64,000 nucleotides of DNA from Stutzerimonas stutzeri (lineage in GTDB: Bacteria; Pseudomonadota; Gammaproteobacteria; Pseudomonadales; Pseudomonadaceae). The stretch is taken from assembly GCF_024448985.1 (NCBI RefSeq), contig NZ_JAMOII010000003.1, positions 186,001 to 250,000 of the forward strand. Reading direction: 5' to 3'. Every line of letters starts with the position of its first letter. The stretch's first letter is position 1. A model generated the notes under the pieces. That model saw only the letters and a program-made list of their open reading frames with translations. It was not told the DNA's origin and searched no databases. The translations under genes and the position numbers were made by a program. Of this stretch, positions 20,453-30,803 are shown one piece after another.

Positions 20453-20611
20453 GGGGCGGAAGTGTTCGGTTCCGTGATGCGAAGCGTCTGGGTGCGCCCA
20501 CTAGAAGCGTAGAAACGGTCACGAAAAACCAGCGCTGTACGCAACGCGAGCGTCTGTCGGACTGATCGACATCGCAAAGGAATTGAAAGAGATAGCTTAC
20601 GGATTGGCAGA

Positions 20612-20644
20612 AAGCAGAACGCCCCGAGCCGGGGCGTTCTGCTT
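20612..20644 (-). terminator. Terminator of the nuo operon
   Basis: A perfect 14-base-pair stem (AAGCAGAACGCCCC/GGGGCGTTCTGCTT, loop GAGCC on the + strand) lies 15 bases past the nuoN stop. On the minus strand it ends in CTTTCTG. The stretch 20453-20611 between this and the MMPL terminator shows no gene. Confidence 0.85.
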
Positions 20645-20658
20645 CTAGATCGAGCGTG

Positions 20659-22128
20659 TCAGAGCGCGGCAAACCCCGCCTGCTGTACCAGCTCCAGCAA
20701 CGGCTGCGGATAAACCCCGAGGAAGAACGCAAGCAGGGCAATCGCCAGCAACATGATGCCGCCCGCACGCTGTCCCCAATTGATCGGGGCGTCGTGGCGG
20801 CGAATGCCCGGCTCGACCAGGTACAGCGTCACCATCACCCGCAGGTAATAGAACAGGCCCACGGCGCTGCCGATGATCAGCGCGCCCAGCAACCACCACA
20901 GCTGGGATTCGACACCGGAGGCGATCACGTAGAACTTGCCGATGAAGCCTGCCGTCAGAGGAATGCCGGCCAGCGACAGCATCATCACAGTGAGCACTGC
21001 GGTGAGGTAGGGACGGCGCCAGAACAGACCACGGTATTCGTAGAGCGCATCGGCATCGCGGCCCTGGAACGGGCTCGACATCAGGGTGATCACACCGAAG
21101 GCGCCGAGGGTGGTCAGCACGTAGGTCACCAGGTAGACGCCGATGGCTTCTACCGCCAGGCCCTTGCTGGCGATCAGCGCCACCAGCAGGTAGCCGAAGT
21201 GGGCGATGGAGGAGTAACCCAGCAGGCGCTTGAGATTGCTCTGGTTCAGCGCCAGCAGGTTGCCGATCAGGATCGAAGCAATGGCGATCAGGCTCAGCGC
21301 ATCGTTCAGCCAGCCACCGCTGGTGGCCGGCGACAGCTGATACAGGCGCAGCAAAACCGCGAACACCGCCACCTTGCTGACGGTAGCCAGGAAGGTCGCC
21401 ACCGGAGCCGGAGCGCCTTCGTAGACATCCGGCGTCCACAAGTGGAAGGGAGCCAACGAGAGTTTGAAGCCGAGGCCGATCAGCATCATGCCGATGCCCG
21501 CTTGCACCAGTGCTGACGAGCCCTGCGCGGCCAGGCTGGCGCCAATACCGGCGAAGCTGAGGCTGCCCGATTCGGCGTAAAGCAGCGCCATGCCGAACAG
21601 CAGGAACGCGCTAGCGGCGGCGGAAAGCACCATGTACTTGATACCGGCTTCCAGCGAGCGTTTGTTGAAGAAGGCGTAGGCGACCAGCCCGTAAACCGGC
21701 ACCGAGAGCAACTCCAGGCCGATGAAGAACCCGGCCAGGTGTTGCGCGCTGACCAGCACCAGCCCGCCTGCTGCCGACAGTGCCATCAGCAGGTAAAGCT
21801 CCTCGCGATTACCGGGAAAGCCTTCGGAGCCGGCTTTCTCGCCCAGGTAGGCATGGGCCAGGGTCACGCAGGCCAGGGTCGCGACCAGCACCACGGAGCT
21901 ATAGAAATAGGCGAAGGAGTCCAACCGCAGCAGCGGCGTCACATCCAGTGCGCCGACCCGCAGCGCCGGTACTATGGACAACAAGGCTAGCGTGAGGCCC
22001 ACCGAAGTGACGATGAAACTGAGCCCGTGATTGCGCCGCCAGGCAATGGCCAGCATCACCGCGATGGCGGTGGCGCCGGTGATCAGCAAAGGCAGCAGGG
22101 CGATGAAGTGTTGCTGTGAGAATTCCAT
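20659..22128 (-). CDS. nuoN: NADH-quinone oxidoreductase subunit N
   Basis: NuoN is one of three antiporter-like proton-pumping subunits in the membrane arm of complex I. The 489-residue product has about 14 membrane segments, and the conserved functional Lys/Glu helices include LLSVPVYGLVAYAFF and the proton-channel block SLAPFHLWTPDVYEGAPAP. The ATG at 22128 (MEFSQQHFIALL) lies seven bases after the nuoM stop; the longer frame upstream overlaps nuoM and is rejected. It is the last gene of the nuo operon, followed by a strong hairpin. Confidence 0.96.
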   Translation of the reverse strand: MEFSQQHFIALLPLLITGATAIAVMLAIAWRRNHGLSFIVTSVGLTLALLSIVPALRVGALDVTPLLRLDSFAYFYSSVVLVATLACVTLAHAYLGEKAGSEGFPGNREELYLLMALSAAGGLVLVSAQHLAGFFIGLELLSVPVYGLVAYAFFNKRSLEAGIKYMVLSAAASAFLLFGMALLYAESGSLSFAGIGASLAAQGSSALVQAGIGMMLIGLGFKLSLAPFHLWTPDVYEGAPAPVATFLATVSKVAVFAVLLRLYQLSPATSGGWLNDALSLIAIASILIGNLLALNQSNLKRLLGYSSIAHFGYLLVALIASKGLAVEAIGVYLVTYVLTTLGAFGVITLMSSPFQGRDADALYEYRGLFWRRPYLTAVLTVMMLSLAGIPLTAGFIGKFYVIASGVESQLWWLLGALIIGSAVGLFYYLRVMVTLYLVEPGIRRHDAPINWGQRAGGIMLLAIALLAFFLGVYPQPLLELVQQAGFAAL

Positions 22129-22135
22129 AGCGAGA

Positions 22136-23665
22136 CTACCGGGCCAAAACTGTTGGGGAGAAAGCGGTATCGATCCATTGCTGCACACCATTCATGGTGG
22201 CGAGCGAGGTGTCGAATACCGGCTGCGGATAAACGCCGAGCAGCACCAGCAGTACGGCCAGCAACAGCACCATGCCGATCTCGCGTGCGTCCAGACCCTG
22301 CAACAGCCCTTCGGCCTTGGTTGGGCCGAAGTAGGCGCGATGAATCATTGCCAGCGAATAGATGGACGACAGCACCAGGCCGAAGGTGGCGATCACCACC
22401 ACCCATGGCGAATTGGCGAAGGCGCCGAACAGCACCACGAATTCACCGATGAAGTTGCCTGTGCCGGGCAGACCCAGCGAGGCGGCGGCGAAGAACAGGC
22501 TCAACGGCGGCAGCCAGGGCAGACGTGACCACAGGCCGCCCATCTCACGCATGTCCCGCGTGTGCAGGCGCTCGTAGAGCTGGCCGCTGAGGATGAACAG
22601 CGCCGCGGCCGAGAGGCCGTGAGCGATCATCAGTACCACCGCGCCCTGCAGGGCAAGCTCACTGCCCGAGTAGATGCCGATCAGCACGAAGCCCATGTGC
22701 GAGACGCTGGAATAGGCGATCAGGCGCTTGATATCGGTCTGCGCGAACGAAAGCACCGCACCGTAGAAGATGCCGAGCAGGCCGAGGCCCATGGCGATGG
22801 GCGCGAAGTCCATCGAGGCGTCGGGGAACAGCGGCAGAGCGAAGCGGATCATGCCGTAGGCAGCGGTCTTCAGCAGGATACCGGCCAGGTCGACGGAGCC
22901 GGCGGTAGGCGCCTGAGCGTGGGCGTCGGGCAGCCAGGAGTGCAGCGGCACGATGGGAAACTTCACCGCGAAGGCGATGAAGAAGCCCAGCATCAGCAGG
23001 TACTCGACGCCCGGTGCGAGGTCGGCCTGGAGCAGCAGCTCGTAGTCGAAAGTCAGCACCCCGGTGTTGTGGAAGTTGGCCAGTACCAGGCCGAGAATGG
23101 CCACCAGCATGATCAGGCCGCTGGCTTGGGTGTAGATGAAGAACTTGGTCGCCGCGTTGATCCGCGAGCGCTTGCCTTCCGAGCTGTGCCCCCAGAGCGC
23201 GATGAGGAAGTACATCGGCACCAGCATCATTTCCCAGAAGAAGAAGAACAGGAACAGGTCCAGGGCGAGGAACACCCCGACCACGCCGCCGAGAATCCAC
23301 ATCAGGTTGAGGTGGAAGAAGCCGACGTGGCGCTGGATTTCCTTCCAGGAGCAGAGTACCGAGAGCACGCCGAGCAGGCCGGTGAGCATGATCATCAGCA
23401 GCGACAGGCCATCGAGCGCCAGGTGCAGGTTGATGCCGAAGCGCTCGATCCAGACGTGCTTGAATTCCACAGCCCAGTTGGCCTCGGCGCCGGGCGCGGG
23501 GGCGAGCTGGTAATTGCCGCCCGCCCACAGCCAGAGGCCGAGCACCAGCAGCAGCGACATGGTGAGCAGGGCGATCCAGCGCGGCATGCTTTTGTCGAAA
23601 CGTTCGACGAACCAGCAGAGCAGGCCGCCGATGAAGGGAATCAGGATTAGCCAGGGCAGAATCAC
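22136..23665 (-). CDS. nuoM: NADH-quinone oxidoreductase subunit M
   Basis: NuoM is an antiporter-like proton-pumping subunit of the complex I membrane arm. The 509-residue product has 14 membrane segments with the channel motif FPIVPLHSWLPDAHAQAPTA and the lysine helix SVSHMGFVLIG. I chose the GTG at 23665 (VILPWLILIPFIGG), which matches the usual N-terminus; there is no in-frame ATG at that point. It starts 22 bases after the nuoL stop. Confidence 0.96.
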   Translation of the reverse strand: MILPWLILIPFIGGLLCWFVERFDKSMPRWIALLTMSLLLVLGLWLWAGGNYQLAPAPGAEANWAVEFKHVWIERFGINLHLALDGLSLLMIMLTGLLGVLSVLCSWKEIQRHVGFFHLNLMWILGGVVGVFLALDLFLFFFFWEMMLVPMYFLIALWGHSSEGKRSRINAATKFFIYTQASGLIMLVAILGLVLANFHNTGVLTFDYELLLQADLAPGVEYLLMLGFFIAFAVKFPIVPLHSWLPDAHAQAPTAGSVDLAGILLKTAAYGMIRFALPLFPDASMDFAPIAMGLGLLGIFYGAVLSFAQTDIKRLIAYSSVSHMGFVLIGIYSGSELALQGAVVLMIAHGLSAAALFILSGQLYERLHTRDMREMGGLWSRLPWLPPLSLFFAAASLGLPGTGNFIGEFVVLFGAFANSPWVVVIATFGLVLSSIYSLAMIHRAYFGPTKAEGLLQGLDAREIGMVLLLAVLLVLLGVYPQPVFDTSLATMNGVQQWIDTAFSPTVLAR

Positions 23666-23687
23666 GATTTCGAGTCCTTGCGCAAAT

Positions 23688-25532
23688 TCAGAGCAGAACG
23701 ATGCCGAGCAACAGCACGGCTCCGCCAACGATGGACAGGGCGTACCAGCGCAACTGGCCGGTTTCGCTGCGGCTTAGCAGCACATGGCTACCCCGTGCCG
23801 TACGCGGTACCAATCCGATGGTGGCGTCGATGGGGTCGCGTCCCAGCAGGCGGGTAAGCCACAGGTAGGGCCGCACGAAAAGCTTGTCGTAAAGCCAGTC
23901 GAAGCCCCAGGCGGCGTACCACCAGGCCGAGAGGAAACGCCCCGGCGCGCTTTGTGCGATGGCGCTGACCAGGCCGCGCTTGCCGAGGAACAGCAGCGCC
24001 GCGAGTAGAATGCCGGCCAGGGCGATGGCGCCGGAGGCGATCTCCAGGCTGTGTTTGGCTTCGCCACCGGCATGGCCGACGCTCTGCGGCAGCACGCCGG
24101 CCAGCGGCGGCACGATCAGCGCGCCGACGAAGGTCGAGAGCACGATCAGCACCACCAGCGGCAGGTTGTGAGCCAGGCCGCGCCCGGCATGCGCCTCGGT
24201 CTTCGCCTCGCCGTGGAAGGCGATGAATATCAGGCGGAAGGTGTACAGCGAGGTCAGGAAGGCACCGGCCAACCCCGCGTAAAGCAGGCCGCTGTGACCG
24301 CTGGCGAAGGCTTCCCAGAGAATTTCGTCCTTGGAATAGAAGCCTGCGGTAATTAGCGGCAGTGCCGCCAGCGCCGCGCCTCCGACGATGAAGCTGGCGT
24401 AGGCCAGCGGCAGCTTCTTCCACAGCCCGCCCATCCTGAAGATGTTCTGCTCGTGGTGGCAGGAGCTGATCACCGAACCGGAGGCGAGGAACAGCAGCGC
24501 CTTGAAGAAGGCATGGGTCATCAAGTGGAAGATCGCCGCGTCCCAGGCGCCTACGCCCAGCGCCAGGAACATGTAGCCGATCTGGCTCATGGTCGAGTAG
24601 GCGAGGATGCGCTTGATGTCGGTCTGCACCAGCGCGGCGAAGCCGGCCAGTACCAGGGTCACGCCACCGACGATGCCCACCAGTTCCAGCACGTCCGGCG
24701 CCAGCAGGAACAAGCCGTGGGTGCGGGCGATCAGGTAGACGCCGGCAGTAACCATGGTCGCCGCATGGATCAGTGCGGAAACCGGCGTCGGGCCAGCCAT
24801 GGCGTCGGCCAGCCAGGTCTGCAACGGCAGTTGAGCGGACTTGCCCACGGCGCCGCCCAGCAGCGCCAGGGTCGCAAGGGTGATCCACAGATCGCCTTCG
24901 GCGAACTTCTGGGGTGCCAGCGCTAGCAATTCCGGGATATTCAGCGTGCCGAGCTGGACGAACAGGATGAACAAACCGAAGGCCATCAGCACATCGCCGA
25001 CACGGGTAACGATGAAGGCCTTGAGCGCGGCGTTGCCGTTCTTGCGTTCCTTGAAGTAGAAGCCGATCAGCAGGTAGGAGCACAGCCCCACACCTTCCCA
25101 GCCGAAGTACAGCAGCAGCAGGTTGTCGCCCAGCACCAGCAACAACATGCTGAAGATGAACAGGTTGGTGTAGGCGAAGAAGCGCGAGTAACCCTCTTCA
25201 CCGCGCATGTACCAGCTGGCGAACAGGTGGATCAGGAAACCCACGCCGGTGACCACGCCGAGCATAGTCAGCGACAGGCCGTCCAGGTGCAGGCCGAAGG
25301 CGACGCTGAAGCCGGCCACATCCAGCCATTGCCATAAATGCTGGTTGAACACGCCGCCCGCGGGGGGCGAGCTGTTGAACTGCCAGATGCACAGCGCGCT
25401 GATCACCGCCGACAGGCCGACCGAGCCGACGCCGATCACAGCTGCCAGGTTTTCGGAGATACGCCCGCGCGAGAACGCCAGCAGGAAGTAGCCGAGCAGC
25501 GGGAAAACGAAGGTCAGGAATAGTAGGTTCAT
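23688..25532 (-). CDS. nuoL: NADH-quinone oxidoreductase subunit L
   Basis: NuoL is the distal proton-pumping subunit of complex I, with the long lateral helix at its C-terminus. The 614-residue product has the Mrp-antiporter core ([30 protein letters not shown], channel lysine and histidines) and the C-terminal helix region. The ATG overlaps the nuoK stop by four bases (ATGA), indicating translational coupling. Confidence 0.97.
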   Translation of the reverse strand: MNLLFLTFVFPLLGYFLLAFSRGRISENLAAVIGVGSVGLSAVISALCIWQFNSSPPAGGVFNQHLWQWLDVAGFSVAFGLHLDGLSLTMLGVVTGVGFLIHLFASWYMRGEEGYSRFFAYTNLFIFSMLLLVLGDNLLLLYFGWEGVGLCSYLLIGFYFKERKNGNAALKAFIVTRVGDVLMAFGLFILFVQLGTLNIPELLALAPQKFAEGDLWITLATLALLGGAVGKSAQLPLQTWLADAMAGPTPVSALIHAATMVTAGVYLIARTHGLFLLAPDVLELVGIVGGVTLVLAGFAALVQTDIKRILAYSTMSQIGYMFLALGVGAWDAAIFHLMTHAFFKALLFLASGSVISSCHHEQNIFRMGGLWKKLPLAYASFIVGGAALAALPLITAGFYSKDEILWEAFASGHSGLLYAGLAGAFLTSLYTFRLIFIAFHGEAKTEAHAGRGLAHNLPLVVLIVLSTFVGALIVPPLAGVLPQSVGHAGGEAKHSLEIASGAIALAGILLAALLFLGKRGLVSAIAQSAPGRFLSAWWYAAWGFDWLYDKLFVRPYLWLTRLLGRDPIDATIGLVPRTARGSHVLLSRSETGQLRWYALSIVGGAVLLLGIVLL

Positions 25533-25837
25533 CCGCGCATCTCGCTTGCAGCATCGACATCGAGGGTGTTGAAGCGGCGATACAGCTGCAGCAGGATCGC
25601 CAAGCCGATAGCGGCCTCGGCGGCGGCCAGGGTGATCACCAGGATGAACATGATTTGCCCATCCGGCTGCGCCCAGCGGCTACCGGCCACGACGAAGGCC
25701 AGGCCCGCGGCGTTCATCATCACTTCCAGGCTCATCAGCATGAACAGGATGTTGCGCCGCACCATCAGTCCGACCAGGCCCAGACAGAACAGCACGGCGG
25801 CGATGGCCAGGCCGTGCTCCATTGGAATCGAATGCAT
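25529..25837 (-). CDS. nuoK: NADH-quinone oxidoreductase subunit K
   Basis: NuoK is a small three-helix membrane subunit of complex I. The 102-residue product has the conserved membrane Glu residues in [14 protein letters not shown] and [16 protein letters not shown], which are part of the central proton path. It begins three bases after the nuoJ stop and its own stop overlaps the nuoL start. Confidence 0.96.
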   Translation of the reverse strand: MHSIPMEHGLAIAAVLFCLGLVGLMVRRNILFMLMSLEVMMNAAGLAFVVAGSRWAQPDGQIMFILVITLAAAEAAIGLAILLQLYRRFNTLDVDAASEMRG

Positions 25838-25840
25838 GGC

Positions 25841-26341
25841 TTACTCCTTCGCCTCGTGGCGGCCCAGATGGAAGGCGGCGACCAGTGCTGCCAGCAGCAG
25901 CATTGAAGCCAACTCGACAGCCAGCAGGTAAGGCCCGAACAGGGCGATGCCGACTTCCTTGGGGCCGACGGTGGTCAGGCCTGCCGGTGCGTATTCCGGC
26001 GCCGAGAACAAGGCCCAGAGCAACTGCGCCAGTAGGATCGCCGCCAGCAGCGACGGGCCTATCCAGACGCGCGGCGCCATCCAGGCGCGCTCCTGGCCGG
26101 CGGTGTTGCGCCCCAGGTTGAGCATCATCACCACGAACACGAAGAGCACCATGATGGCGCCGGCATAGACGATGATTTCCAGCGCACCGGCAAAAGGCGC
26201 GCCGAGGGCGAAGAAGCACATCGACACGGCCAGCAGCGAGGTGATCAGGTAGAGCAGGGCGTGCACCGGATTGCTGCCGGTGATCACCCGTAGCGTGGCG
26301 ACCACTGCCACGCCGGCAGAAAAGTAGAAAGCGAATTCCAT
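25841..26341 (-). CDS. nuoJ: NADH-quinone oxidoreductase subunit J
   Basis: NuoJ is a five-helix membrane subunit that lines the central proton path of complex I. The 166-residue product contains the conserved helix IIVYAGAIMVLFVFVVMML. The ATG at 26341 (MEFAFYFSAG) is chosen because the longer frame runs through the structured nuoI/nuoJ gap. Confidence 0.95.
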   Translation of the reverse strand: MEFAFYFSAGVAVVATLRVITGSNPVHALLYLITSLLAVSMCFFALGAPFAGALEIIVYAGAIMVLFVFVVMMLNLGRNTAGQERAWMAPRVWIGPSLLAAILLAQLLWALFSAPEYAPAGLTTVGPKEVGIALFGPYLLAVELASMLLLAALVAAFHLGRHEAKE

Positions 26342-26366
26342 CAACGCATCCTCGACCGATGAGCGT

Positions 26367-26381
26367 CCGGCGCGAAGCCGG
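26367..26381. repeat. REP-like small palindrome between nuoI and nuoJ
   Basis: A GC-rich stem (CCGGC, loop GCGAA, GCCGG) stands in the 70-base nuoI/nuoJ gap, within the sequence GTCCGGCGCGAAGCCGGC. It has the look of a pseudomonad repetitive extragenic palindrome and may tune mRNA stability between the two cistrons. Confidence 0.45.
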
Positions 26382-26411
26382 CATGCGGGAAACCTGCGAA
26401 TCGACACGGCG

Positions 26412-26960
26412 TCATGGCAACAACCCCTTGACGTTGATTGGCTCCGCCTCGTTCTGCGCGGCGCCCTTCGGTTTGCCGGCAATGGCCAGGCCCGAGACGC
26501 GGTAGAAGTTGTAGTCGTGATACTTGCCCGTGCCGGAAATCAGCAGGTCTTCCTTCTCGTACACCAGATCCTGGCGCTTGTATTCGCCCATCTCGAAATC
26601 CGGGGTGAGCTGGATCGCGTTGGTCGGGCAGGCTTCCTCGCAGAGGCCGCAGAAGATGCAGCGCGAGAAGTTGATGCGAAAGAACTCGGGATACCAACGA
26701 CCTTCGTCGGTTTCGGCCTTCTGCAACGAGATGCAGCCCACCGGGCAAGCTACTGCGCAGAGGTTGCAGGCCACGCAGCGTTCTTCGCCGTCGGGATCAC
26801 GGGTCAGGACGATGCGACCGCGATAGCGCGGCGGCAGATAAACCTGCTCTTCCGGGTATTGCAGGGTGTCGCGCTTGCGAAAGCCGTGGCTGAAGACCAT
26901 CACCAGGCTGCGCAGTTGGGTGTAGGTGCCGTGGAGCACCGCGCCAATGTACTTGAACAT
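26412..26960 (-). CDS. nuoI: NADH-quinone oxidoreductase subunit I
   Basis: NuoI carries iron-sulfur clusters N6a and N6b that pass electrons toward NuoB. The 182-residue product has both ferredoxin motifs, [15 protein letters not shown] and [12 protein letters not shown]. Its N-terminus has the amphipathic membrane-associated segment of the family. It starts 12 bases after nuoH and is followed by a 70-base gap before nuoJ. Confidence 0.97.
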   Translation of the reverse strand: MFKYIGAVLHGTYTQLRSLVMVFSHGFRKRDTLQYPEEQVYLPPRYRGRIVLTRDPDGEERCVACNLCAVACPVGCISLQKAETDEGRWYPEFFRINFSRCIFCGLCEEACPTNAIQLTPDFEMGEYKRQDLVYEKEDLLISGTGKYHDYNFYRVSGLAIAGKPKGAAQNEAEPINVKGLLP

Positions 26961-26972
26961 CGAATTTTCTCC

Positions 26973-27968
26973 TTACTGGGCCGCGGCCAGCACGAGCGCG
27001 CCGGTTACCAGCAGGTTGATCAGGGTCAGCGGCAGGCAGAACTTCCAGCCGAAGGCCATCACCTGGTCGTAGCGTGGGCGCGGCAGCGAGGCGCGCAACA
27101 GCACGAACAGCATGATGAAGAAGCCGGTCTTGATCGCGAAATAGAAGAACGACAGCCAGGGCAGGCTATCCAGGAAGGGGCCGTGCCAGCCGCCGAAGAA
27201 CAGCGTAGTCAGCAGCGCCGAGATGGTCACGATGCCGATGTATTCGCCGACGAAGAACATGCCCCATTTCATCCCGGCGTACTCGACGTGGTAGCCGTCG
27301 GCCAGTTCCTGTTCGGCTTCCGGCTGGTCGAACGGGTGACGGTGGGTGACCGCGACGCCAGCAATGAAGAAGGTACAGAAGCCGAGGAACTGCGGAATGA
27401 TGAACCACAGGTTCTGCTGCTGGTACTCGACGATGTCGCGCATGTTGAACGAGCCGACCTGGGCGACGATGCCCATCAGCGAAAGCCCGAGGAACACCTC
27501 GTAGGACACCGTCTGCGCCGAGGCGCGCAGGGCGCCGAGCAGGGCGAACTTGTTGTTGCTCGCCCAGCCGGCGAACAGCACCGCGTACACCGTGAGGCCG
27601 GCCATGGCGAAGAAGAACAGCAGGCCGATGTTCAGGTCCGCCACGCCCCAGGTCGGGGTGATCGGTACGATGACGAAGGCCAGCAACAGCGAACTCATCG
27701 CCACAACTGGCGCCAGCGTGAAGATCAGGCGGTCCGAGAACGGCGGGTTCCAGTCCTCCTTGAAGAACATCTTCAGCATGTCGGCAGCGATCTGGAACAT
27801 GCCGAACGGCCCGACCCGGTTGGGGCCGTAGCGGTCTTGCCACCAGCCCAGCAGGCGACGTTCGACGAAGCTCAGCAAGGCGCCGCACACCACCACCGCC
27901 AGCATGATCACCAGCGCTTTGACGACGGCGATGATCACGTCGATCACTTCGGGAGTCAGCCAGTTCAT
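26973..27968 (-). CDS. nuoH: NADH-quinone oxidoreductase subunit H
   Basis: NuoH is the eight-helix membrane subunit that, with NuoB and NuoD, forms the quinone chamber of complex I. The 331-residue product has the conserved blocks [21 protein letters not shown] and [27 protein letters not shown]; the latter is the acidic loop lining the quinone site. Its ATG overlaps the nuoG stop by four bases. Confidence 0.97.
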   Translation of the reverse strand: MNWLTPEVIDVIIAVVKALVIMLAVVVCGALLSFVERRLLGWWQDRYGPNRVGPFGMFQIAADMLKMFFKEDWNPPFSDRLIFTLAPVVAMSSLLLAFVIVPITPTWGVADLNIGLLFFFAMAGLTVYAVLFAGWASNNKFALLGALRASAQTVSYEVFLGLSLMGIVAQVGSFNMRDIVEYQQQNLWFIIPQFLGFCTFFIAGVAVTHRHPFDQPEAEQELADGYHVEYAGMKWGMFFVGEYIGIVTISALLTTLFFGGWHGPFLDSLPWLSFFYFAIKTGFFIMLFVLLRASLPRPRYDQVMAFGWKFCLPLTLINLLVTGALVLAAAQ

Positions 27969-30670
27969 CGCGACGCCTCCAGTTCAGTGGCCAGGCAGGC
28001 GCTGTTCAGTACCGGAATGCCTTCGAGGCCGACCGGCAGCCCGACCAGGCCGAGGCCGAGCGATTCATCGATACGCACCGGCAGCTGCAGGTGCCGATCA
28101 GCGATCCGCAGGCTGATCGGCTCGCCTTCAACCACGCCAAGGCGCTGGGCTTCGGCTTCGGCCAGGGCGACATAGGGCTGCGGGATGCGGCTCTGGATAG
28201 GTGCGGCGAGCGCCGTGGTCTCTTCGCTGCCGAACAGATGATGCAGCGGCACCACCTGCCAGCTGCCGAGTGCGGGGGCGAAGGCGGCGGGCGCGGTTTT
28301 CCAGGCCAGGTCCTGACGAACGTCGTCGAGCAGGCGTACACCCGGGTCACCGGCACGCAGGTGGCCGCCGACTTCGTCCTGGAACTTGTTCCAGGCCTGC
28401 GGCGAGTTCCAGCCCGGCGACCAGGCGAAGGGGATCTGCTGACGATCCTCGGCGCTGCCGGAATAGCCTTCCATGGAATAGGCGAACGGCGAGTCCTGGT
28501 CCTGCGGCTGACGCGGTTCGTGCACGCTGATGTTGGCGCGCATGGCGGTACGGCCGCTGTAGCGCAGCGGCTCGCGGGCCATTTTCAGGCCCTTGATGCG
28601 GAACGAGGAAAGCGGCGCAGCGGCCAGAATACCCTGCAGTTGCGGGTTGGCCGCGGCGCAATCGGCGGTGGCCTGATCCAGGTTGGTCCAGTCCACGGCC
28701 TTGCCCTGCAGCGTGCATTGCAGCGCGTGCATCCAGCGCCAGCCTTCGCGTACCAGTATCTTGCCGTCGTAATAGCTGGGCTCGAAGACCTGGAAGAAAC
28801 GCTGCGCGCGCCCTTCCTGGCTGACCAGGGTGCCGTCGGCTTCGGCGAAGCTGGCGGCCGAGAGCACCAGATGGGCCTTGGCGGTGGTGGCGGTCTGCTG
28901 GTGATCGGCGACGATTACGGCCTGGGCGGCGGCCAGGGCCTTGTCCACCTTGGCCTGATCGGCGCGGCGGTAGAGGTCGTTTTCCAGCACGATCACGGCC
29001 TCAGCCTCTCCGGTGATCAGCGCATCCAGCGCGGCATCCACGGATTCGCCACCGAGCAGCGCCACGCCGAGGCTGTTGGCTTCCGGCACGACGAGGCTGA
29101 GGGAGGCGCTCTTCTCGCGGTTCTTCAGCGCCTGGGCAATGTTGCCGGCGGCTTCGATCAGGCTTTTCTCGCCCAGCGAAGCGCCGCTGATCAGCAAAGG
29201 ACGCTTGGCGGCGAGCAGGGCGTCGGCGACCTGCTGCACCAGCTCGCGGGCTTCGGCTTCCAGGCCATCCACCGCCGGCGCGCTGGGGTCGATGGCGTGG
29301 GCCACGGCGAAACCAAGACGGGCCAGATCGACCGGTGCGGCATGTACGCTCTGCTCGGCGATGTCGTCGAGACGGGTTTCGCTGACGCTGGCGATGAATA
29401 CTGGATGAAGGGCGCCTTGTGCGACGTTCTGCACCGCGGCGATGTGCCAGTCCTGAATCTTCATCGAGGCGGCGATCTCGGTGGCCTTGCCCTTGGCGGC
29501 CTGGCGCACAGACAGCGCCATGCGCGCGGCCGTCTGGGTCAGGTCCTCGCCGAGGATGAACACCGCATCGTGGTTTTCGATATCGCGCATCGTCGGCACC
29601 GGCAGCGGCCCGTTCTGCAGCAGTTGGCGGATCAGCCGGATAATCTCCAGCTCGGCGGCAGCGATGCCGCTGAAAGAATTGTCCGCGCCGACCAGCGCAC
29701 GCAGGGCATGGTTGCTTTCCAGACTGGCGCGTGGCGAGCCGATGCCGATCACACGCTTGCCGCGAAGCAGTTCGGCGGCGTTATCCAGGGCAGCGTCGAT
29801 GCCTAGCTTATCCGCACCCAGTGACGGCTGGCGTGGGCGATCGCTGCGGTTGACGTAGCCATAGCCGAAGCGCCCGCGGTCGCAGAGGAAGTAGTGGTTC
29901 ACGTCGCCGTTGAAACGGTTCTCGATGCGGCGGATTTCGCCGTAGCGCTCGCCGGGGCTGATGTTGCAGCCGGACGCGCAGCCATGACAGATGCTCGGCG
30001 CGAACTGCATGTCCCACTTGCGGTTGTAGCGCTCCGAATGAGTCTTGTCGGTGAACACGCCGGTGGGGCAGACCTCGGTGAGGTTGCCGGAGAATTCGCT
30101 TTCCAGCACGCCGTCTTCGACACGGCCGAAATAGACGTTGTCATGGGCGCCGAATACGCCGAGGTCGGTGCCGCCAGCGTAATCCTTGTAGTAGCGCGTG
30201 CAGCGGTAGCAGGCGATGCAGCGGTTCATCTCGTGGGCGATGAAAGGGCCGAGTTCCTGGTTCTGGTGGGTGCGCTTGGAGAAACGGTAACGGCGCTGGT
30301 TGTGGCCGGTCATCACCGTCATGTCCTGCAGGTGGCAGTGACCGCCTTCCTCGCACACCGGGCAGTCGTGCGGGTGGTTGATCATCAGCCATTCCACCAC
30401 GCTGGCGCGGAAGGCCTTGGCTTCCTCGTCTTCGATGGAGATCCAGCTGTTGTCGGTGGTGGGTGTCATGCACGACATGACCAGGCGACCGCGGGTGTCG
30501 TTCTCGTCGCTGTACTGCTTGACCGCGCACTGGCGGCAGGCACCGACGCTGCCCAGCGCCGGGTGCCAGCAGAAATAGGGGACATCGAGGCCGAGGGACA
30601 GACAGGCCTGCAGCAGGTTGTCCGCCCCATCGACTTCGTAGTCTTTGCCGTCTACGTGGATAGTGGCCAT
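27965..30670 (-). CDS. nuoG: NADH-quinone oxidoreductase subunit G
   Basis: NuoG is the large iron-sulfur subunit of the peripheral arm. The 901-residue product has an N-terminal 2Fe-2S domain ([15 protein letters not shown]), the His/Cys cluster N5 region ([14 protein letters not shown]), the 4Fe-4S motif CIACYRC, and CHGCASGC, which matches the ligand set for the extra cluster N7 found in E. coli-type enzymes. The rest is the molybdopterin-oxidoreductase-like domain without cofactor function. It follows nuoF after a 133-base gap containing inverted repeats. Confidence 0.97.
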   Translation of the reverse strand: MATIHVDGKDYEVDGADNLLQACLSLGLDVPYFCWHPALGSVGACRQCAVKQYSDENDTRGRLVMSCMTPTTDNSWISIEDEEAKAFRASVVEWLMINHPHDCPVCEEGGHCHLQDMTVMTGHNQRRYRFSKRTHQNQELGPFIAHEMNRCIACYRCTRYYKDYAGGTDLGVFGAHDNVYFGRVEDGVLESEFSGNLTEVCPTGVFTDKTHSERYNRKWDMQFAPSICHGCASGCNISPGERYGEIRRIENRFNGDVNHYFLCDRGRFGYGYVNRSDRPRQPSLGADKLGIDAALDNAAELLRGKRVIGIGSPRASLESNHALRALVGADNSFSGIAAAELEIIRLIRQLLQNGPLPVPTMRDIENHDAVFILGEDLTQTAARMALSVRQAAKGKATEIAASMKIQDWHIAAVQNVAQGALHPVFIASVSETRLDDIAEQSVHAAPVDLARLGFAVAHAIDPSAPAVDGLEAEARELVQQVADALLAAKRPLLISGASLGEKSLIEAAGNIAQALKNREKSASLSLVVPEANSLGVALLGGESVDAALDALITGEAEAVIVLENDLYRRADQAKVDKALAAAQAVIVADHQQTATTAKAHLVLSAASFAEADGTLVSQEGRAQRFFQVFEPSYYDGKILVREGWRWMHALQCTLQGKAVDWTNLDQATADCAAANPQLQGILAAAPLSSFRIKGLKMAREPLRYSGRTAMRANISVHEPRQPQDQDSPFAYSMEGYSGSAEDRQQIPFAWSPGWNSPQAWNKFQDEVGGHLRAGDPGVRLLDDVRQDLAWKTAPAAFAPALGSWQVVPLHHLFGSEETTALAAPIQSRIPQPYVALAEAEAQRLGVVEGEPISLRIADRHLQLPVRIDESLGLGLVGLPVGLEGIPVLNSACLATELEASR

Positions 30671-30686
30671 TTCTAGGTCTTCTCAT

Positions 30687-30791
30687 CCCGCTTGCGCGGG
30701 TCTGGCTAATAGGAAACTTTTTCCGCTGAAGGTCGAGATCAGGGCTGGACGAGGCCGTACGGCTCGTTCGTCCAGCGTTCAGCCTTCAGCG
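30687..30791 (-). other. Nested inverted repeats in the nuoF/nuoG gap
   Basis: The 133-base gap between the nuoF stop and nuoG start holds two structures. The larger, at 30724-30791, nests CGCTGAAGG/CCTTCAGCG around GCTGGACGA/TCGTCCAGC around the perfect palindrome GCCGTACGGC, so it could fold as one long hairpin. The smaller, at 30687-30700, is CCCGC-TTGC-GCGGG just before the nuoG ribosome-binding region. On the transcribed strand the large hairpin is followed by GGAAAAAG, not a U-run, so it is probably not a terminator. mRNA processing or stabilisation is more likely. Confidence 0.55.
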
Positions 30792-30803
30792 TCTTTCAAT
30801 TCT

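Noticed and set aside
20453-20611. A gene between the MMPL and nuo terminators
   Set aside because: Frames here are short, span the terminator hairpins, and show no ribosome-binding site.
26517-29806. Long + strand frames antisense to nuoI, nuoH and nuoG
   Set aside because: They follow the sense genes' codon structure and are Gln/His/Arg/Gly-rich with no motif.
30724-30791. Reading the nuoF/nuoG hairpin as an intrinsic terminator
   Set aside because: On the transcribed strand the stem is followed by GGAAAAAG and not by a U-run.
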